From positions 1,178,001-1,242,000 of the forward strand of contig UPZG01000001.1 of assembly GCA_900538705.1 (NCBI GenBank): a DNA stretch of 64,000 nt. The letters are read 5' to 3'. Within the stretch, counting starts at the first letter, position 1. Every line of letters begins with the position of its first letter. This DNA is from an uncultured Porphyromonadaceae bacterium. GTDB lineage: Bacteria; Bacteroidota; Bacteroidia; Bacteroidales; Barnesiellaceae_A. Of the stretch, positions 35,000-44,391 are shown piece after piece. A model generated the notes under the pieces. That model had not been told where the DNA came from, did no database searches, and saw only the letters and a program-made list of their open reading frames with translations. The translations under genes were made by a program, and so were the position numbers.

Positions 35000-37900
35000 T
35001 TAAACAAGCATATCTTCTGCCCTTAATTCACAGAACATCATTTTATCGAAATCAGGAAGCTCCATTGCTTTACGCAAACGAGCACTTTGGTTTATCTTCA
35101 CTTTTGCAAAATAGTTATTCACCTCACGCGCATTACCAAAATTGCGGCCTTTGTTGCGACAAAGAGTATCAAAGTAACTACGCATTGCTTTCTCGGCATC
35201 TGCATCGAGGGTCAGGTGATCTTTTTTGGCCTTGTTTAAAAATATCTCTGATAACTGGTCGGCATTATAATCCTCGAATATGATGGTTTTATTGAACCGT
35301 GAGGTCAACCCGGAGTTCGTATCGAGCCATTTTTGCATCTCGCGTGGATAACCGGCCGCAATACATATCATCTTACCCTTATAATCGAGCAACATTCGCA
35401 ACAATGTCGCCGTAGCATCTTTACCGAATCCTTGAGGTCCATCATCGAGCGAATATGCCTCATCGATAAACAATACACCGCCTATGGCGCGTTTCACTAC
35501 CTGCTCGGTCTGTTTACCGGTCTGCCCTATATACCCGGCTATAAGGTCTTTGGCCGTAACATCTACAACCTTGTTGCTTGGCAACATACCTAACGAATAG
35601 AAGATATTGCCCATGATGCGTGCCACGGTGGTTTTTCCCGTACCAGGATTACCTATAAACAGGTAGTGGTCTGATATTCCCTCGAATTTCTTACCCAATG
35701 CATCGGCTTTGCCACGCTCGATGTTGATGTAATCGGCAATACCTCGCACCTCGTCTTTTACCGCGTCAAGACCTATCAGATTGTTCAATTCTACCAGACA
35801 CTCGTTGACATCGACTTTCTTAGGCGGATCGTACGGTATATCGCTCGCTTCTATTGTCAGATACATATCAGGGGTCATATTTTCATTCATATGTGCCACC
35901 AAACGGTCTGATTGTCGTGAACGCGTACGGTCAAACAACTTCACCATCTCACCGGCATTTCCAAAATTCTCGTCTTTGGCCGACACCATCTCGTCGATAC
36001 ACTTCTCCAAAAGTTCTTCGGCTTCGGGCGTGAACTTATAGTTCTTCTTGGTAGCCAACTGCTTATAGATGGTACGCAACTCATCGGACGTATAGTCTTC
36101 GATATGTAGGAAGTGCGTAAAACGGCGTTTCAATCCGGGATTAGCATTGTTGATGAACTCTTCCATCTCGGCACGGTATCCGGCTAAAATAACAACGAAT
36201 TTGCCGGCATCGTTGCTCATGCGTGTCATGAGCGCATCTACAGCCTTCGCACCGTTTTGGTCTCGACCGCCGCCGGCATCAAACGGCATCAGGTTATAGG
36301 CTTCGTCGATAAAGAGGATGCCGCCCATAGCCTCGTCACACGCCTTGTCTACATTGATAGCCGTATCTTCAATATACGAACTTAGCAGACTTTTGCGCTC
36401 ACGTTGCACAACTTTATCTGAAGGCAACAACCCTATTGCCTTGAATATCTCGCCCATTTTGCGTGCAATGGTTGTCTTACCAGTACCGGGATTACCTGTT
36501 ATTACCAAGTGTACTGTAGGAGCCTCTGCTCCTGCCAGTCCCAACTCCATCATGCGGCGGTTAAGCATGATTTTATTGGCGATAGAGCGTATCTCCTTCT
36601 TCACGCTATCCATACCTACAAACTCATCGAGTTCTTTCATGATGTCATCTACGTTCTTTTCTTTGGTAGCCTCATCACCCTCAATGTCCTCACGGGTCAA
36701 TACATACAACATCGAAGCATCGTACTGAGGTGTATTTCTGATTGCCTGTAATCTCTTGGCCTGATTCTTGACAGCATTATCGTATGTATTGCGTACTTCT
36801 CGTGCATTACCAAAGTTGCGTGTACGGGTAAGAAACATCTTTTGGAAATAGTGCTCTATACGTTCATTTGCCTCTTCGTCCAAAGTAAAGCCGCCCTTCC
36901 TTACCATTCCACGGAATATCTCGGTAAGTTCTTCGGCAGTATAGTCGCGGAAATTGACGGTCTCATTGAAACGAGAGGTCAAGCCGGAGTTGGTACTCAA
37001 AAATTCGCCCATTTCTTTGGTATAGCCGGCCAATATGACAACAATCTTTCCGCGATTATCCTCTGCTAACTTCAACATTGTATCAACCGCCTCTTGACCG
37101 AATTTATCATTATCGCCTTGCACCAATGAATATGCCTCATCGATAAAAAGAATACCGCCCATAGCTCGGTCGAATGCGGCCTTTACCTCTTTGGCTGTTT
37201 GTCCCACATAATTCGATACCAAATCTTTTCGCGATACCTCTACCAACTGCCCGACTGGAAGTACATCGAGCGAGTTAAGAATATCAGCAAAAATACGAGC
37301 AATGGTTGTCTTACCAGTACCGGGATTGCCGAGAAACAGGAAATGGTCTTTGATTTCACGTTTGGCATCGGCGCCATTTCGTTCCCTATCCATATCCATC
37401 TTATTGACAATCTTCTGTACCGTCTCCTTTATCTCATCTACGCCCACAAACTCATTGAGTTCGGCCATAACCTCCTCATAAGTCTTAGGCCGGAACTCCT
37501 TACCGGGAATATCTTCGGGAATAGCAACCGGATTTTTCGATGTACTATCTCGTTCGCTAAGACAAAGCAAGATATTATAAGCCTTCTGTGCCGCCAGGTG
37601 TCCGTTACCAAAACTGTCGCCGCAATTACGCTTTTCATACTTGAATACACGGTCGAGCTTCTCTTCAGCATCGGTATTGAGTGCAATATGATACTCATCC
37701 GTCAATATCTTCTTACATATTGCGACAACATCCTCAACCGTATAATCTTTCAAATCGAACTGATATTGGAAGCGATTACGGACATCGGGATTGGCCGACA
37801 TAAACTTTTGCAAATCGGGAAGACCAGAGAGTATAACGATTGGCTTACCCTTCCACTTGGGCATGCTGCTAAACAACTTGTCGAGCTTTGAAATAGTATC

Positions 37901-38347
37901 TGACTTACCCGCCGGTAATAATTTTTGAGCATTCTCTATGCACAAAATACCATCTTTTACTTTCTCGATATTGGAATCCCAGTTTTTTGAATCGGAGAAA
38001 TCTGTATAATCTACTGCGTCAACAATTGTAAGCTCAGGAGATTTTACGATGCCAGACGCATACAGCAATTTATGGATAACCCGGGCCAATTTTGTTTTTC
38101 CAGTTCCTGTATTACCGGTAATGATAATATTCAAATCCATGCGGAATGTAACGCCACTGTGACGAGAACGCGCCTGTAACGCCTCGCAAGTATTGATGAT
38201 TTTGCGCAACTGCGCCTTGATGTCGTCCATTCCAACCAATTCTTTTAGCGGTTCGGCCGATTTAGAAATTACGCACGAGCCACACCATTTACAATAGATG
38301 GCTTCATTGCGGTTGGGCTTATTGCATTTGGGGCATGTTATAGACAT
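35000..38347 (-). CDS. Zinc-ribbon protein with four tandem CbxX/CfqX-type AAA+ domains
   Basis: This 1115-aa cytoplasmic ATPase has an N-terminal zinc ribbon (Cys5, 8, 19, 22) and four AAA+ modules of about 270 residues. Walker A Lys are at 84, 346, 624 and 905. Walker B is FIDEAY in modules 2-4 (Asp-Glu at 403-404, 681-682, 962-963), but CIENAQ in module 1, so that site may bind but not hydrolyse ATP. All four keep an Arg-Phe at the arginine-finger position (192, 459, 742, 1017). Modules resemble CbbX and EccA (ESX secretion). A remodelling or disassembly role is inferred. It follows the kinase gene by 9 bp. Confidence 0.9.
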   Translation of the reverse strand: MSITCPKCNKPNRNEAIYCKWCGSCVISKSAEPLKELVGMDDIKAQLRKIINTCEALQARSRHSGVTFRMDLNIIITGNTGTGKTKLARVIHKLLYASGIVKSPELTIVDAVDYTDFSDSKNWDSNIEKVKDGILCIENAQKLLPAGKSDTISKLDKLFSSMPKWKGKPIVILSGLPDLQKFMSANPDVRNRFQYQFDLKDYTVEDVVAICKKILTDEYHIALNTDAEEKLDRVFKYEKRNCGDSFGNGHLAAQKAYNILLCLSERDSTSKNPVAIPEDIPGKEFRPKTYEEVMAELNEFVGVDEIKETVQKIVNKMDMDRERNGADAKREIKDHFLFLGNPGTGKTTIARIFADILNSLDVLPVGQLVEVSRKDLVSNYVGQTAKEVKAAFDRAMGGILFIDEAYSLVQGDNDKFGQEAVDTMLKLAEDNRGKIVVILAGYTKEMGEFLSTNSGLTSRFNETVNFRDYTAEELTEIFRGMVRKGGFTLDEEANERIEHYFQKMFLTRTRNFGNAREVRNTYDNAVKNQAKRLQAIRNTPQYDASMLYVLTREDIEGDEATKEKNVDDIMKELDEFVGMDSVKKEIRSIANKIMLNRRMMELGLAGAEAPTVHLVITGNPGTGKTTIARKMGEIFKAIGLLPSDKVVQRERKSLLSSYIEDTAINVDKACDEAMGGILFIDEAYNLMPFDAGGGRDQNGAKAVDALMTRMSNDAGKFVVILAGYRAEMEEFINNANPGLKRRFTHFLHIEDYTSDELRTIYKQLATKKNYKFTPEAEELLEKCIDEMVSAKDENFGNAGEMVKLFDRTRSRQSDRLVAHMNENMTPDMYLTIEASDIPYDPPKKVDVNECLVELNNLIGLDAVKDEVRGIADYINIERGKADALGKKFEGISDHYLFIGNPGTGKTTVARIMGNIFYSLGMLPSNKVVDVTAKDLIAGYIGQTGKQTEQVVKRAIGGVLFIDEAYSLDDGPQGFGKDATATLLRMLLDYKGKMICIAAGYPREMQKWLDTNSGLTSRFNKTIIFEDYNADQLSEIFLNKAKKDHLTLDADAEKAMRSYFDTLCRNKGRNFGNAREVNNYFAKVKINQSARLRKAMELPDFDKMMFCELRAEDMLV

Positions 38348-38356
38348 AATTTATAC

Positions 38357-41300
38357 TTATTTGCTAAACGATATTTTTACCTGTTTCTTGGTCGTATAGT
38401 TTTCATACATTCCTTCAAACGACTTCAAGTCGTCGCTCAATATGGCATCGTAGCGGCCATCCAAATTACCATTCGACACTACGTCATCGAAGTGTATGAG
38501 TTTGTTTTCCATATCGACAGTTCCTTCGAGTTGCTCGGCAATCATATTGGAATACTGTACGTTGATAACTGCTTTCAGGCTGTCACCTTCAACCTCAGTA
38601 ATTTCGAGTGTTGCCGGACGGCCTTCAAACGTACCTGTCCACTCACCTTGCAGTGCCGATTCGGCAACTGCCCCATCTTTCAACGGAAGAGCGCTGCTCA
38701 ATGCCGGCGTGAAGAGGACGAACACGTATGCCAATCCACAGACCAACAGAATAACAGGTATTGCTCTGATAGCAAACGACTTCATATTTGTCTTCAGATA
38801 GTCGACATAGTCGTGCGACGCATCGGCTATTGATGAGTCGAAATAGGTTCCAGCCTTTGCCCTATAAGTAAAATGCAGAGGTTCAAGACCACTCTCTTCA
38901 AAAGAGGGATTAAACAATAATTTGTTTGCACTTCTTTTAGTTGGCAATTTTAGATAGCAACTTCGCAAGATATAGAAACCTAATAGAGCCAACAATGCAA
39001 CCAGAACCCAACGAGCCACCGGCATTATCAACTCTAGGGCGAAGTATACCGCATAGTAAACAACAGCTGCCGCTATCAATCCTATTATCACACTACCAAG
39101 ACACGAGTCAAACTCTCCTACAAACCACACAACCAAAGTAAACAATATGGTCATGCCTATGATGGCCGGAGCCGAAAATCCATTCAAAGGATTACTATCG
39201 AAAGGCAAACCGAACCATATCAACGCTACAATAAATGCTATAATGGGAACAAAACATAGTATACCTAACAACAGACGCATCAACAAGAACCATCCGTAAG
39301 CCGTCCGCACTTTCTTTTTGTTGACCTCTACAATACTGGTGGCTTTTCTGAAATTTGATACGTTGACATTCTTTTTATCGAGTTTCTCTATAAACTCAAG
39401 ATACTGGACCGTAAGTTTCTCATATGTAAATTTCTGCGATAGGTCGACAAACGGATCTTCTTGGAAGAAGGTCGCAATCCATTCTTCGAGGTAATGATTG
39501 TTGAGTTCTTCTTTTATTTCGCTCGAAGGAACTTTTTTCAGTTCATCCAACGATGTAACCAATATCTTGCTCTTCGGAAAATAATAATACGGTTTGAAGT
39601 CGAGCCCTTTGATGGCTTTGAATGCGCCGTAAATCCAGCTATACGGACCGTTCTTACGAGTATTCTCCTTTGACTCCACATCCATGCAATAAGAAATCCA
39701 GTCTATTTTATCGTCATAAATTTCTTTCGACTTAAAGTAATAGTACAACCGGGTGTCTTTGATATCGGTGAGGTTTCTGATAATAGTATCGGGGTCGCCA
39801 TCAAGCACCAGATAATCGATAAGACAAAGATTTATGTAATCGGCAACCTGTGAATGTGTAAAGTAGTAATCGGAAGCAGTCTCGTCCAACTGCAATGAAT
39901 ATGACACCTTGGGATTGAGGCTGTACAATACGTACCATGTAAGCGACATATTTGTATTATCGAGTCCACTTATACGGCTTCTTATTTTACCTGCTACGGC
40001 CGGATCTCGCTGTGCCAACCATACAAAGAACATTTCACTGCGCAAATCGTTCCAGCTATCGTCGTCGGGGACTGATTGGTAAACAGCTCTCACAACATCA
40101 TCCCCGTCGTTACATGCAACTTTACTGCCATCTTCCATAGATATATAAAATGGCATTTGCGGGTTGAGCGCATAGATAAGTTGCCAAAGAGCTCGTCGAC
40201 TATCGGATTTGAATAATTTGGGATAAGTATCGGAAATACTCTTCAGACCGCTTACATTCAAATATATATACAAGGCATCATTGGGATTGGCAAGAGCCTT
40301 GCTATAATGTGCAAAATTATCTACCAACGACTGGGCAATCTGTTCTGTGCTATCGAGACGGTTGCCCTTTACATCTGTATAAGGCATTGCCGGGTCAAGC
40401 ATATAACATGCAGCATATAATCCGGCCGTTTTATCTTTCGGATAAAGCGTTTCTACGATACTCTCTATATTTACCGCCAATTCGGGGCGTTTGGCATCGT
40501 TAAACCATTTTGTCATCTTACCGGTATAAAGATACTTGACAGCCAGCTCGGGGTCGGCCAACATAAAGGCAGCTAGCTCCTCGGGTGTATGTGCCACCTG
40601 CTTTTTACCGGAATTAAATACGATGTTGAGTTGAGCCTCATCGGGCTCTGCCTTTTCATCTTTGAAGATATTTTCGCCTTTTGCCCAACGTACGATTTCG
40701 GTAAATCCGCAACGTTTATTAGGCATCAATCGGGTAAGAGCCTTTATCAATGACAACGTGTGAGCCGACATATCGGTAGGATATGGTAAAGTCTCGTTGA
40801 GTTTGTTTTTCAACAACACCGATTCGCTACCTGCGATGTTAGCCTCACCCATCCATATACTCAACAAGGTAATGCCCAAAGAATAGTAATCACTCTTTAT
40901 ATCAATCTCGGGGCGTTCACCGGGAACGTGCGTATAAAACTCAGGAGCTGCATATATAGGCGTACGCGCCGTGTCAACCCGGCAAGAACCATTTTGCGGA
41001 CATTTAACAGCAATACCAAAATCACCCAATACCAAAGAGGTTTGCGACTCATCAGTAAAGAAAAAGTTTCCGGGTTTTATATCACGATGCAATATATTAT
41101 GCTTATTCAAGAAATCTATCGAGGAGGCCGCCCGAATAGCAATCTCCCTGAACTTTTCCTCGTTGCCACGCAAATTGATTTTATCGAGAGAGCCCCCCGA
41201 ACAGTAATTCATCAACTCAAAGTCGAGTTGCTCATCGGTACGCTTGGGATTAGTCCAATATCCATGTGCAATAATATCTACCAACAACCCGCTACCAGCA

Positions 41301-41794
41301 ACTTTGTGTATCATTTCGAGTATCTCATGGTCGGGATGCTGTCCATAATAATAGAGTTTCAAGACATATTGCTTTCCATTGTTTTCGACCAACAAAATGC
41401 GGGCTTCTCCCGATGATGTAGAGAGGACCTTTATAGTTTTGTAGGTAACTCCATTAAGGAGATATTCCGACTCGAATTCTTTCGACGACTCTTCGAGTTC
41501 TTTCATTTCTCTCTTTACCGAAGCATCATCGCCTGCAGGCCGCAGCGTTTTATCGGCCACCTGTGCCGTCAAAGTTTTATCTATTGCCGCTTGAGGTTTC
41601 AATGTCTTATCGGCTGGTGCATCCGGTTTTAATGTCTTGTCGGCTGCCATGTCCGGCTTCAATGTCTTATCAGCTGGTGCATCCGGCTTTAATGTCTTGT
41701 CGGTTGCCACATCCGGCTTCAACGTCTTATCGGCTGGTGCATCCGGTTTTAATGTCTTGTCGGCATTATTTGGATTTTGCGCATTATTACTCAT
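38357..41794 (-). CDS. Membrane Ser/Thr protein kinase with N-terminal DKTL repeats
   Basis: This 1145-aa protein starts with eight 9-10-residue repeats centred on DKTL (Thr14 to Thr83). A kinase domain covers about 110-375: Lys146 (YVLKLYY), HRDIKPGN (Asp238, Asn243), DFG 258-260 and APE 283-285. Residues 380-830 hold at least three related repeats (around 459, 540 and 622; ..LNP-M-PY..). Five hydrophobic segments follow (835-862, 874-893, 898-920, 925-945, 1007-1032), placing the last 110 residues, a predicted beta-rich domain, in the periplasm. It should autophosphorylate and sense an envelope signal. Its operon partners are FHA, PP2C and AAA+ proteins. Confidence 0.92.
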   Translation of the reverse strand: MSNNAQNPNNADKTLKPDAPADKTLKPDVATDKTLKPDAPADKTLKPDMAADKTLKPDAPADKTLKPQAAIDKTLTAQVADKTLRPAGDDASVKREMKELEESSKEFESEYLLNGVTYKTIKVLSTSSGEARILLVENNGKQYVLKLYYYGQHPDHEILEMIHKVAGSGLLVDIIAHGYWTNPKRTDEQLDFELMNYCSGGSLDKINLRGNEEKFREIAIRAASSIDFLNKHNILHRDIKPGNFFFTDESQTSLVLGDFGIAVKCPQNGSCRVDTARTPIYAAPEFYTHVPGERPEIDIKSDYYSLGITLLSIWMGEANIAGSESVLLKNKLNETLPYPTDMSAHTLSLIKALTRLMPNKRCGFTEIVRWAKGENIFKDEKAEPDEAQLNIVFNSGKKQVAHTPEELAAFMLADPELAVKYLYTGKMTKWFNDAKRPELAVNIESIVETLYPKDKTAGLYAACYMLDPAMPYTDVKGNRLDSTEQIAQSLVDNFAHYSKALANPNDALYIYLNVSGLKSISDTYPKLFKSDSRRALWQLIYALNPQMPFYISMEDGSKVACNDGDDVVRAVYQSVPDDDSWNDLRSEMFFVWLAQRDPAVAGKIRSRISGLDNTNMSLTWYVLYSLNPKVSYSLQLDETASDYYFTHSQVADYINLCLIDYLVLDGDPDTIIRNLTDIKDTRLYYYFKSKEIYDDKIDWISYCMDVESKENTRKNGPYSWIYGAFKAIKGLDFKPYYYFPKSKILVTSLDELKKVPSSEIKEELNNHYLEEWIATFFQEDPFVDLSQKFTYEKLTVQYLEFIEKLDKKNVNVSNFRKATSIVEVNKKKVRTAYGWFLLMRLLLGILCFVPIIAFIVALIWFGLPFDSNPLNGFSAPAIIGMTILFTLVVWFVGEFDSCLGSVIIGLIAAAVVYYAVYFALELIMPVARWVLVALLALLGFYILRSCYLKLPTKRSANKLLFNPSFEESGLEPLHFTYRAKAGTYFDSSIADASHDYVDYLKTNMKSFAIRAIPVILLVCGLAYVFVLFTPALSSALPLKDGAVAESALQGEWTGTFEGRPATLEITEVEGDSLKAVINVQYSNMIAEQLEGTVDMENKLIHFDDVVSNGNLDGRYDAILSDDLKSFEGMYENYTTKKQVKISFSK
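41537..41764 (-). repeat. In-frame 30-bp tandem repeats in the kinase gene
   Basis: Six 30-bp units (41585-41764) encode ADKTLKPDxx, alternating PDAP with PDVA/PDMA, so a 60-bp higher-order repeat is visible. Two decayed units extend to 41537. Copy number could change by recombination without breaking the frame. Confidence 0.9.
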
Positions 41795-41822
41795 CTTGTT
41801 GATTTATATATCGTTAGTTATT

Positions 41823-42794
41823 TTATTCTTGGTATTGATATGTTTTTTCGGTCACAGTAATATCCCTATATGTCCATGTACCTCCTAACTCGGGCTGTGC
41901 ACACTCTGATGGTTGGTTATGATAACAACCGCATAAATTGCATATCCAATATTCGGGAACTCTTTCTTTCCGAGTCGTTATCACTGGTAATTTTCTGGCA
42001 GAGTAATAGTTACGCTGTTCCTGAGGTGTCAAGCCCGGGTCGGGAATAAGTTCACTCATGGCTTTTTGCATCTCGGCTACCTTCGATTTGTATATGGCTA
42101 TTGTCTCTTCGAGCGAAACCGTGTTTACTGACAGTTGCTTACGCTCTTTCTGCTGTTGTTTAGGCTTTTCTTGTTTCTGCTCGGGAGTATCAGGTATGTT
42201 TCTCACCATATTAATCAGATCCCTATATTGGTCGAGCATAGCCTTATCTTCGTCGCTCAATTGCGGCAGTTCGGGTGCTGTTTCCGACGAGCCTTGCTCT
42301 TGTGCCTCCATAATCTGGTCTTCCAATGCAGCAAGCTCTTTGGCCAATGTCAGCATACGTTGGAACTTGGGGTCTTTGAGAGCCTTCTCCACCTCACGGT
42401 GCGCCATATCATTCAGCGGCTCATTACAGTTCCGACAGAAACTGCGGAAATTGAGCGTATGACATTTCGGACATTCTATGCCACCTCGCGGGTTACCGCA
42501 CTCGGGACAGAAAGTATCTTGCTCATCCAAATGCGCTCCGCAAAACGAACAGGCATCACCATGTAACGGATGACCACAGGATGGACATATTTCCCAATTG
42601 GGTTGCACAATAGTTCCACAAGAAGGGCACTCCCCTCCCGATAAACTCATACCACACTCCTCACAAAAAACATCATTTATGCCACACATATGACCGCAGT
42701 TAGGGCATTTCTTCCCATACTGGGCTTCAGAAGCGACTTCACTTTGTTGTTTTTCATGGGTTTTCTGCTGCTCTTGATATTTATACTGTCCCAT
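41823..42794 (-). CDS. Multi-zinc-ribbon protein
   Basis: This 323-aa protein has a Gln-rich N-terminus followed by eight regularly spaced CxxC pairs (Cys30/33, 44/47, 56/59, 70/73, 82/85, 96/99, 108/111, 120/123), making four zinc ribbons of the DZANK type. A helical, Gln/Glu-rich middle with likely coiled coil covers about 130-265. A last ribbon-like segment (WICNLCGC...SEC) lies near 280-300. There is no catalytic domain, so it is probably a scaffold that binds protein or nucleic acid. It precedes the kinase gene by 28 bp. Zinc ribbons recur in the AAA+ and FHA proteins of the same operon. Confidence 0.85.
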   Translation of the reverse strand: MGQYKYQEQQKTHEKQQSEVASEAQYGKKCPNCGHMCGINDVFCEECGMSLSGGECPSCGTIVQPNWEICPSCGHPLHGDACSFCGAHLDEQDTFCPECGNPRGGIECPKCHTLNFRSFCRNCNEPLNDMAHREVEKALKDPKFQRMLTLAKELAALEDQIMEAQEQGSSETAPELPQLSDEDKAMLDQYRDLINMVRNIPDTPEQKQEKPKQQQKERKQLSVNTVSLEETIAIYKSKVAEMQKAMSELIPDPGLTPQEQRNYYSARKLPVITTRKERVPEYWICNLCGCYHNQPSECAQPELGGTWTYRDITVTEKTYQYQE

Positions 42795-42837
42795 ATAATT
42801 AAGTAATTTATTATATCAAAATGTTACTAAAAAATTT

Positions 42838-43098
42838 TCAGGAATAAGGGTCACAAGCACTATCGTTGAAATAATAATCTTTCAACCACTCTTCGGCCTC
42901 ATTATTGCCTTTATCGGCGGCACGATGCATCCACTCGGCAATCAATTCAAGTGCTTCCCAATTTTTTTCTTGTATATAGAGAGCTACTGCCAACGCAGCC
43001 TCTCCTTGGGAATCCTCTCCCCGGGCAGCATGCAACATCTTATCTGGTACTTCTACCTCATATGTTGTATTCTCATCGTATTGATATGACAACAACAT
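42838..43098 (-). CDS. Small Sel1-like repeat protein
   Basis: This 86-aa protein is acidic. Its central part (residues about 45-75: LIAEWMHRAADKGNNEAEEWL) resembles a Sel1/TPR-like helical repeat, where A-A-x-x-G-x-x-x-A is the usual core. The N-terminal 25 residues are predicted to be beta. Such short units bind other proteins. It lies between the 381-aa protein and the zinc-ribbon protein, within the operon. The gap of 127 bp upstream is the longest within the upper half of the operon. Confidence 0.7.
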   Translation of the reverse strand: MLLSYQYDENTTYEVEVPDKMLHAARGEDSQGEAALAVALYIQEKNWEALELIAEWMHRAADKGNNEAEEWLKDYYFNDSACDPYS

Positions 43099-43225
43099 GA
43101 TTTGTTTTGTTTTTTAAGAGTTTGTACAAAGATATTAAAATTCAGCAATATCAAAACAGTATTCTTTAATATAACACTTCAAAAAATGAAAAATAAACTT
43201 TTAGCTACATTATATGCAAACATAT

Positions 43226-44371
43226 TCATTCTTCCATTATATGATGCGCATCGACTCTTACTCTATTTGAAGTTTGTGCCAAACGCCGCACAGTATTATT
43301 ATCTGTTTTGGCCGGAATAACCTCCATACAATATCGACAGAACTCTGCGTCGGCCAGGTTTGTTGCTTTTCCCGTATCATCGGTTAACAACACTTTCACA
43401 TATACATCAGAGAAAAAGTAGCGATAATATTCACCCGTCTTGAATAAAAAATTACGGATATCGCCTTTTACAAGCTCTATTTGTCCTGACATGCCGGCCG
43501 AGTTTCTACTCTTACACACGATACGTTTAAGTACTGCATCGGTATACTCTTCTCCTATTTCATAAGGGATATAATTGTCGGGCATACCGTCCAGTGGTAA
43601 CGTCAATGATTCGACAAGCTCAAACACGTCTATCGCAACACGCTTATAACACGATACTATCAACTTCCTATTATCGCATCCCAATGGTATGGCAGGTTCT
43701 TTTTCGGCTACAAGTTCCAACCCGATGCGTCCTGTCGTATAGGGGGCTATACTATAATCTTTTGACCAAAACCCTTGTTTGGGTGTAATGGAAAAATCGC
43801 CTTCCAAATACCAGCCCGAGAGAGATTCATTGTCTACATTATCGACCATGATACGCCCCCATGCGTAATAAAACGAATCAAAAAACAAAATCAGATTTGA
43901 ACCTTCCTGTACATTCTTTCTCGGAATCAACTTGCTTTCGCTATAACTGTTATTTCCCGAAAAATCATGTGTGGTATGACTAAGTGTTACTTTTACATTC
44001 GTCCATGGAAGTAACAACTTACAATCTACGGGATTGAAAAGGAATTTCAAACGAACATATGCCCATATATTGGGCTTATATTCACATAAATTATCTATAT
44101 ACGTTTTATCGTTCAATTCAGCAGGAGAATACCACATAACACCATATTGTTCGAAAAGTACATTTTGTTTAGCCTCCCAATACTCTTCAGACGTAGGATT
44201 TAGCTGATTACCCATCTGAATTTTGTACATCTCTTCTTTTACTTTTCCTTTTCTGTAGCAATAGCAATCGCAATAATACTGCGCTATTTTTTGCTCAAGC
44301 TCTTCTTTATCTATTGCCTGATAAACAGTATCCAATTCTATAGCATCGCGAGTTACAGCATACGTCTTCAT
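43226..44371 (-). CDS. Unrecognised 381-aa protein of the signalling operon
   Basis: I do not recognise a domain. The first 100 residues are helical and charged, with CDCYCYRKGK near residue 34. Residues about 110-250 look like a beta-sandwich, rich in aromatic residues (LLPWTNVKVTLSHTTHDF, FFDSFYYAWGRIMVDN, SGWYLEGDFSITPK). The C-terminal third is mixed and ends in a basic/acidic tail. No signal peptide or membrane segment is seen. It sits 20 bp after the first gene. The beta-rich part could be a ligand- or partner-binding module; this is inference from composition only. Confidence 0.6.
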   Translation of the reverse strand: MKTYAVTRDAIELDTVYQAIDKEELEQKIAQYYCDCYCYRKGKVKEEMYKIQMGNQLNPTSEEYWEAKQNVLFEQYGVMWYSPAELNDKTYIDNLCEYKPNIWAYVRLKFLFNPVDCKLLLPWTNVKVTLSHTTHDFSGNNSYSESKLIPRKNVQEGSNLILFFDSFYYAWGRIMVDNVDNESLSGWYLEGDFSITPKQGFWSKDYSIAPYTTGRIGLELVAEKEPAIPLGCDNRKLIVSCYKRVAIDVFELVESLTLPLDGMPDNYIPYEIGEEYTDAVLKRIVCKSRNSAGMSGQIELVKGDIRNFLFKTGEYYRYFFSDVYVKVLLTDDTGKATNLADAEFCRYCMEVIPAKTDNNTVRRLAQTSNRVRVDAHHIMEE

Positions 44372-44391
44372 AAAGCCAATATTCTAGATCG

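Noticed and set aside
37199..37891. 230-codon plus-strand open frame
   Set aside because: It is antisense to the four-AAA+ gene and shows no domain.
41585..41764. Possible CRISPR-like array (regular 30-bp repeats)
   Set aside because: Units are contiguous with no unique spacers, stay in frame with the kinase gene, and no cas genes are near. They are coding tandem repeats.
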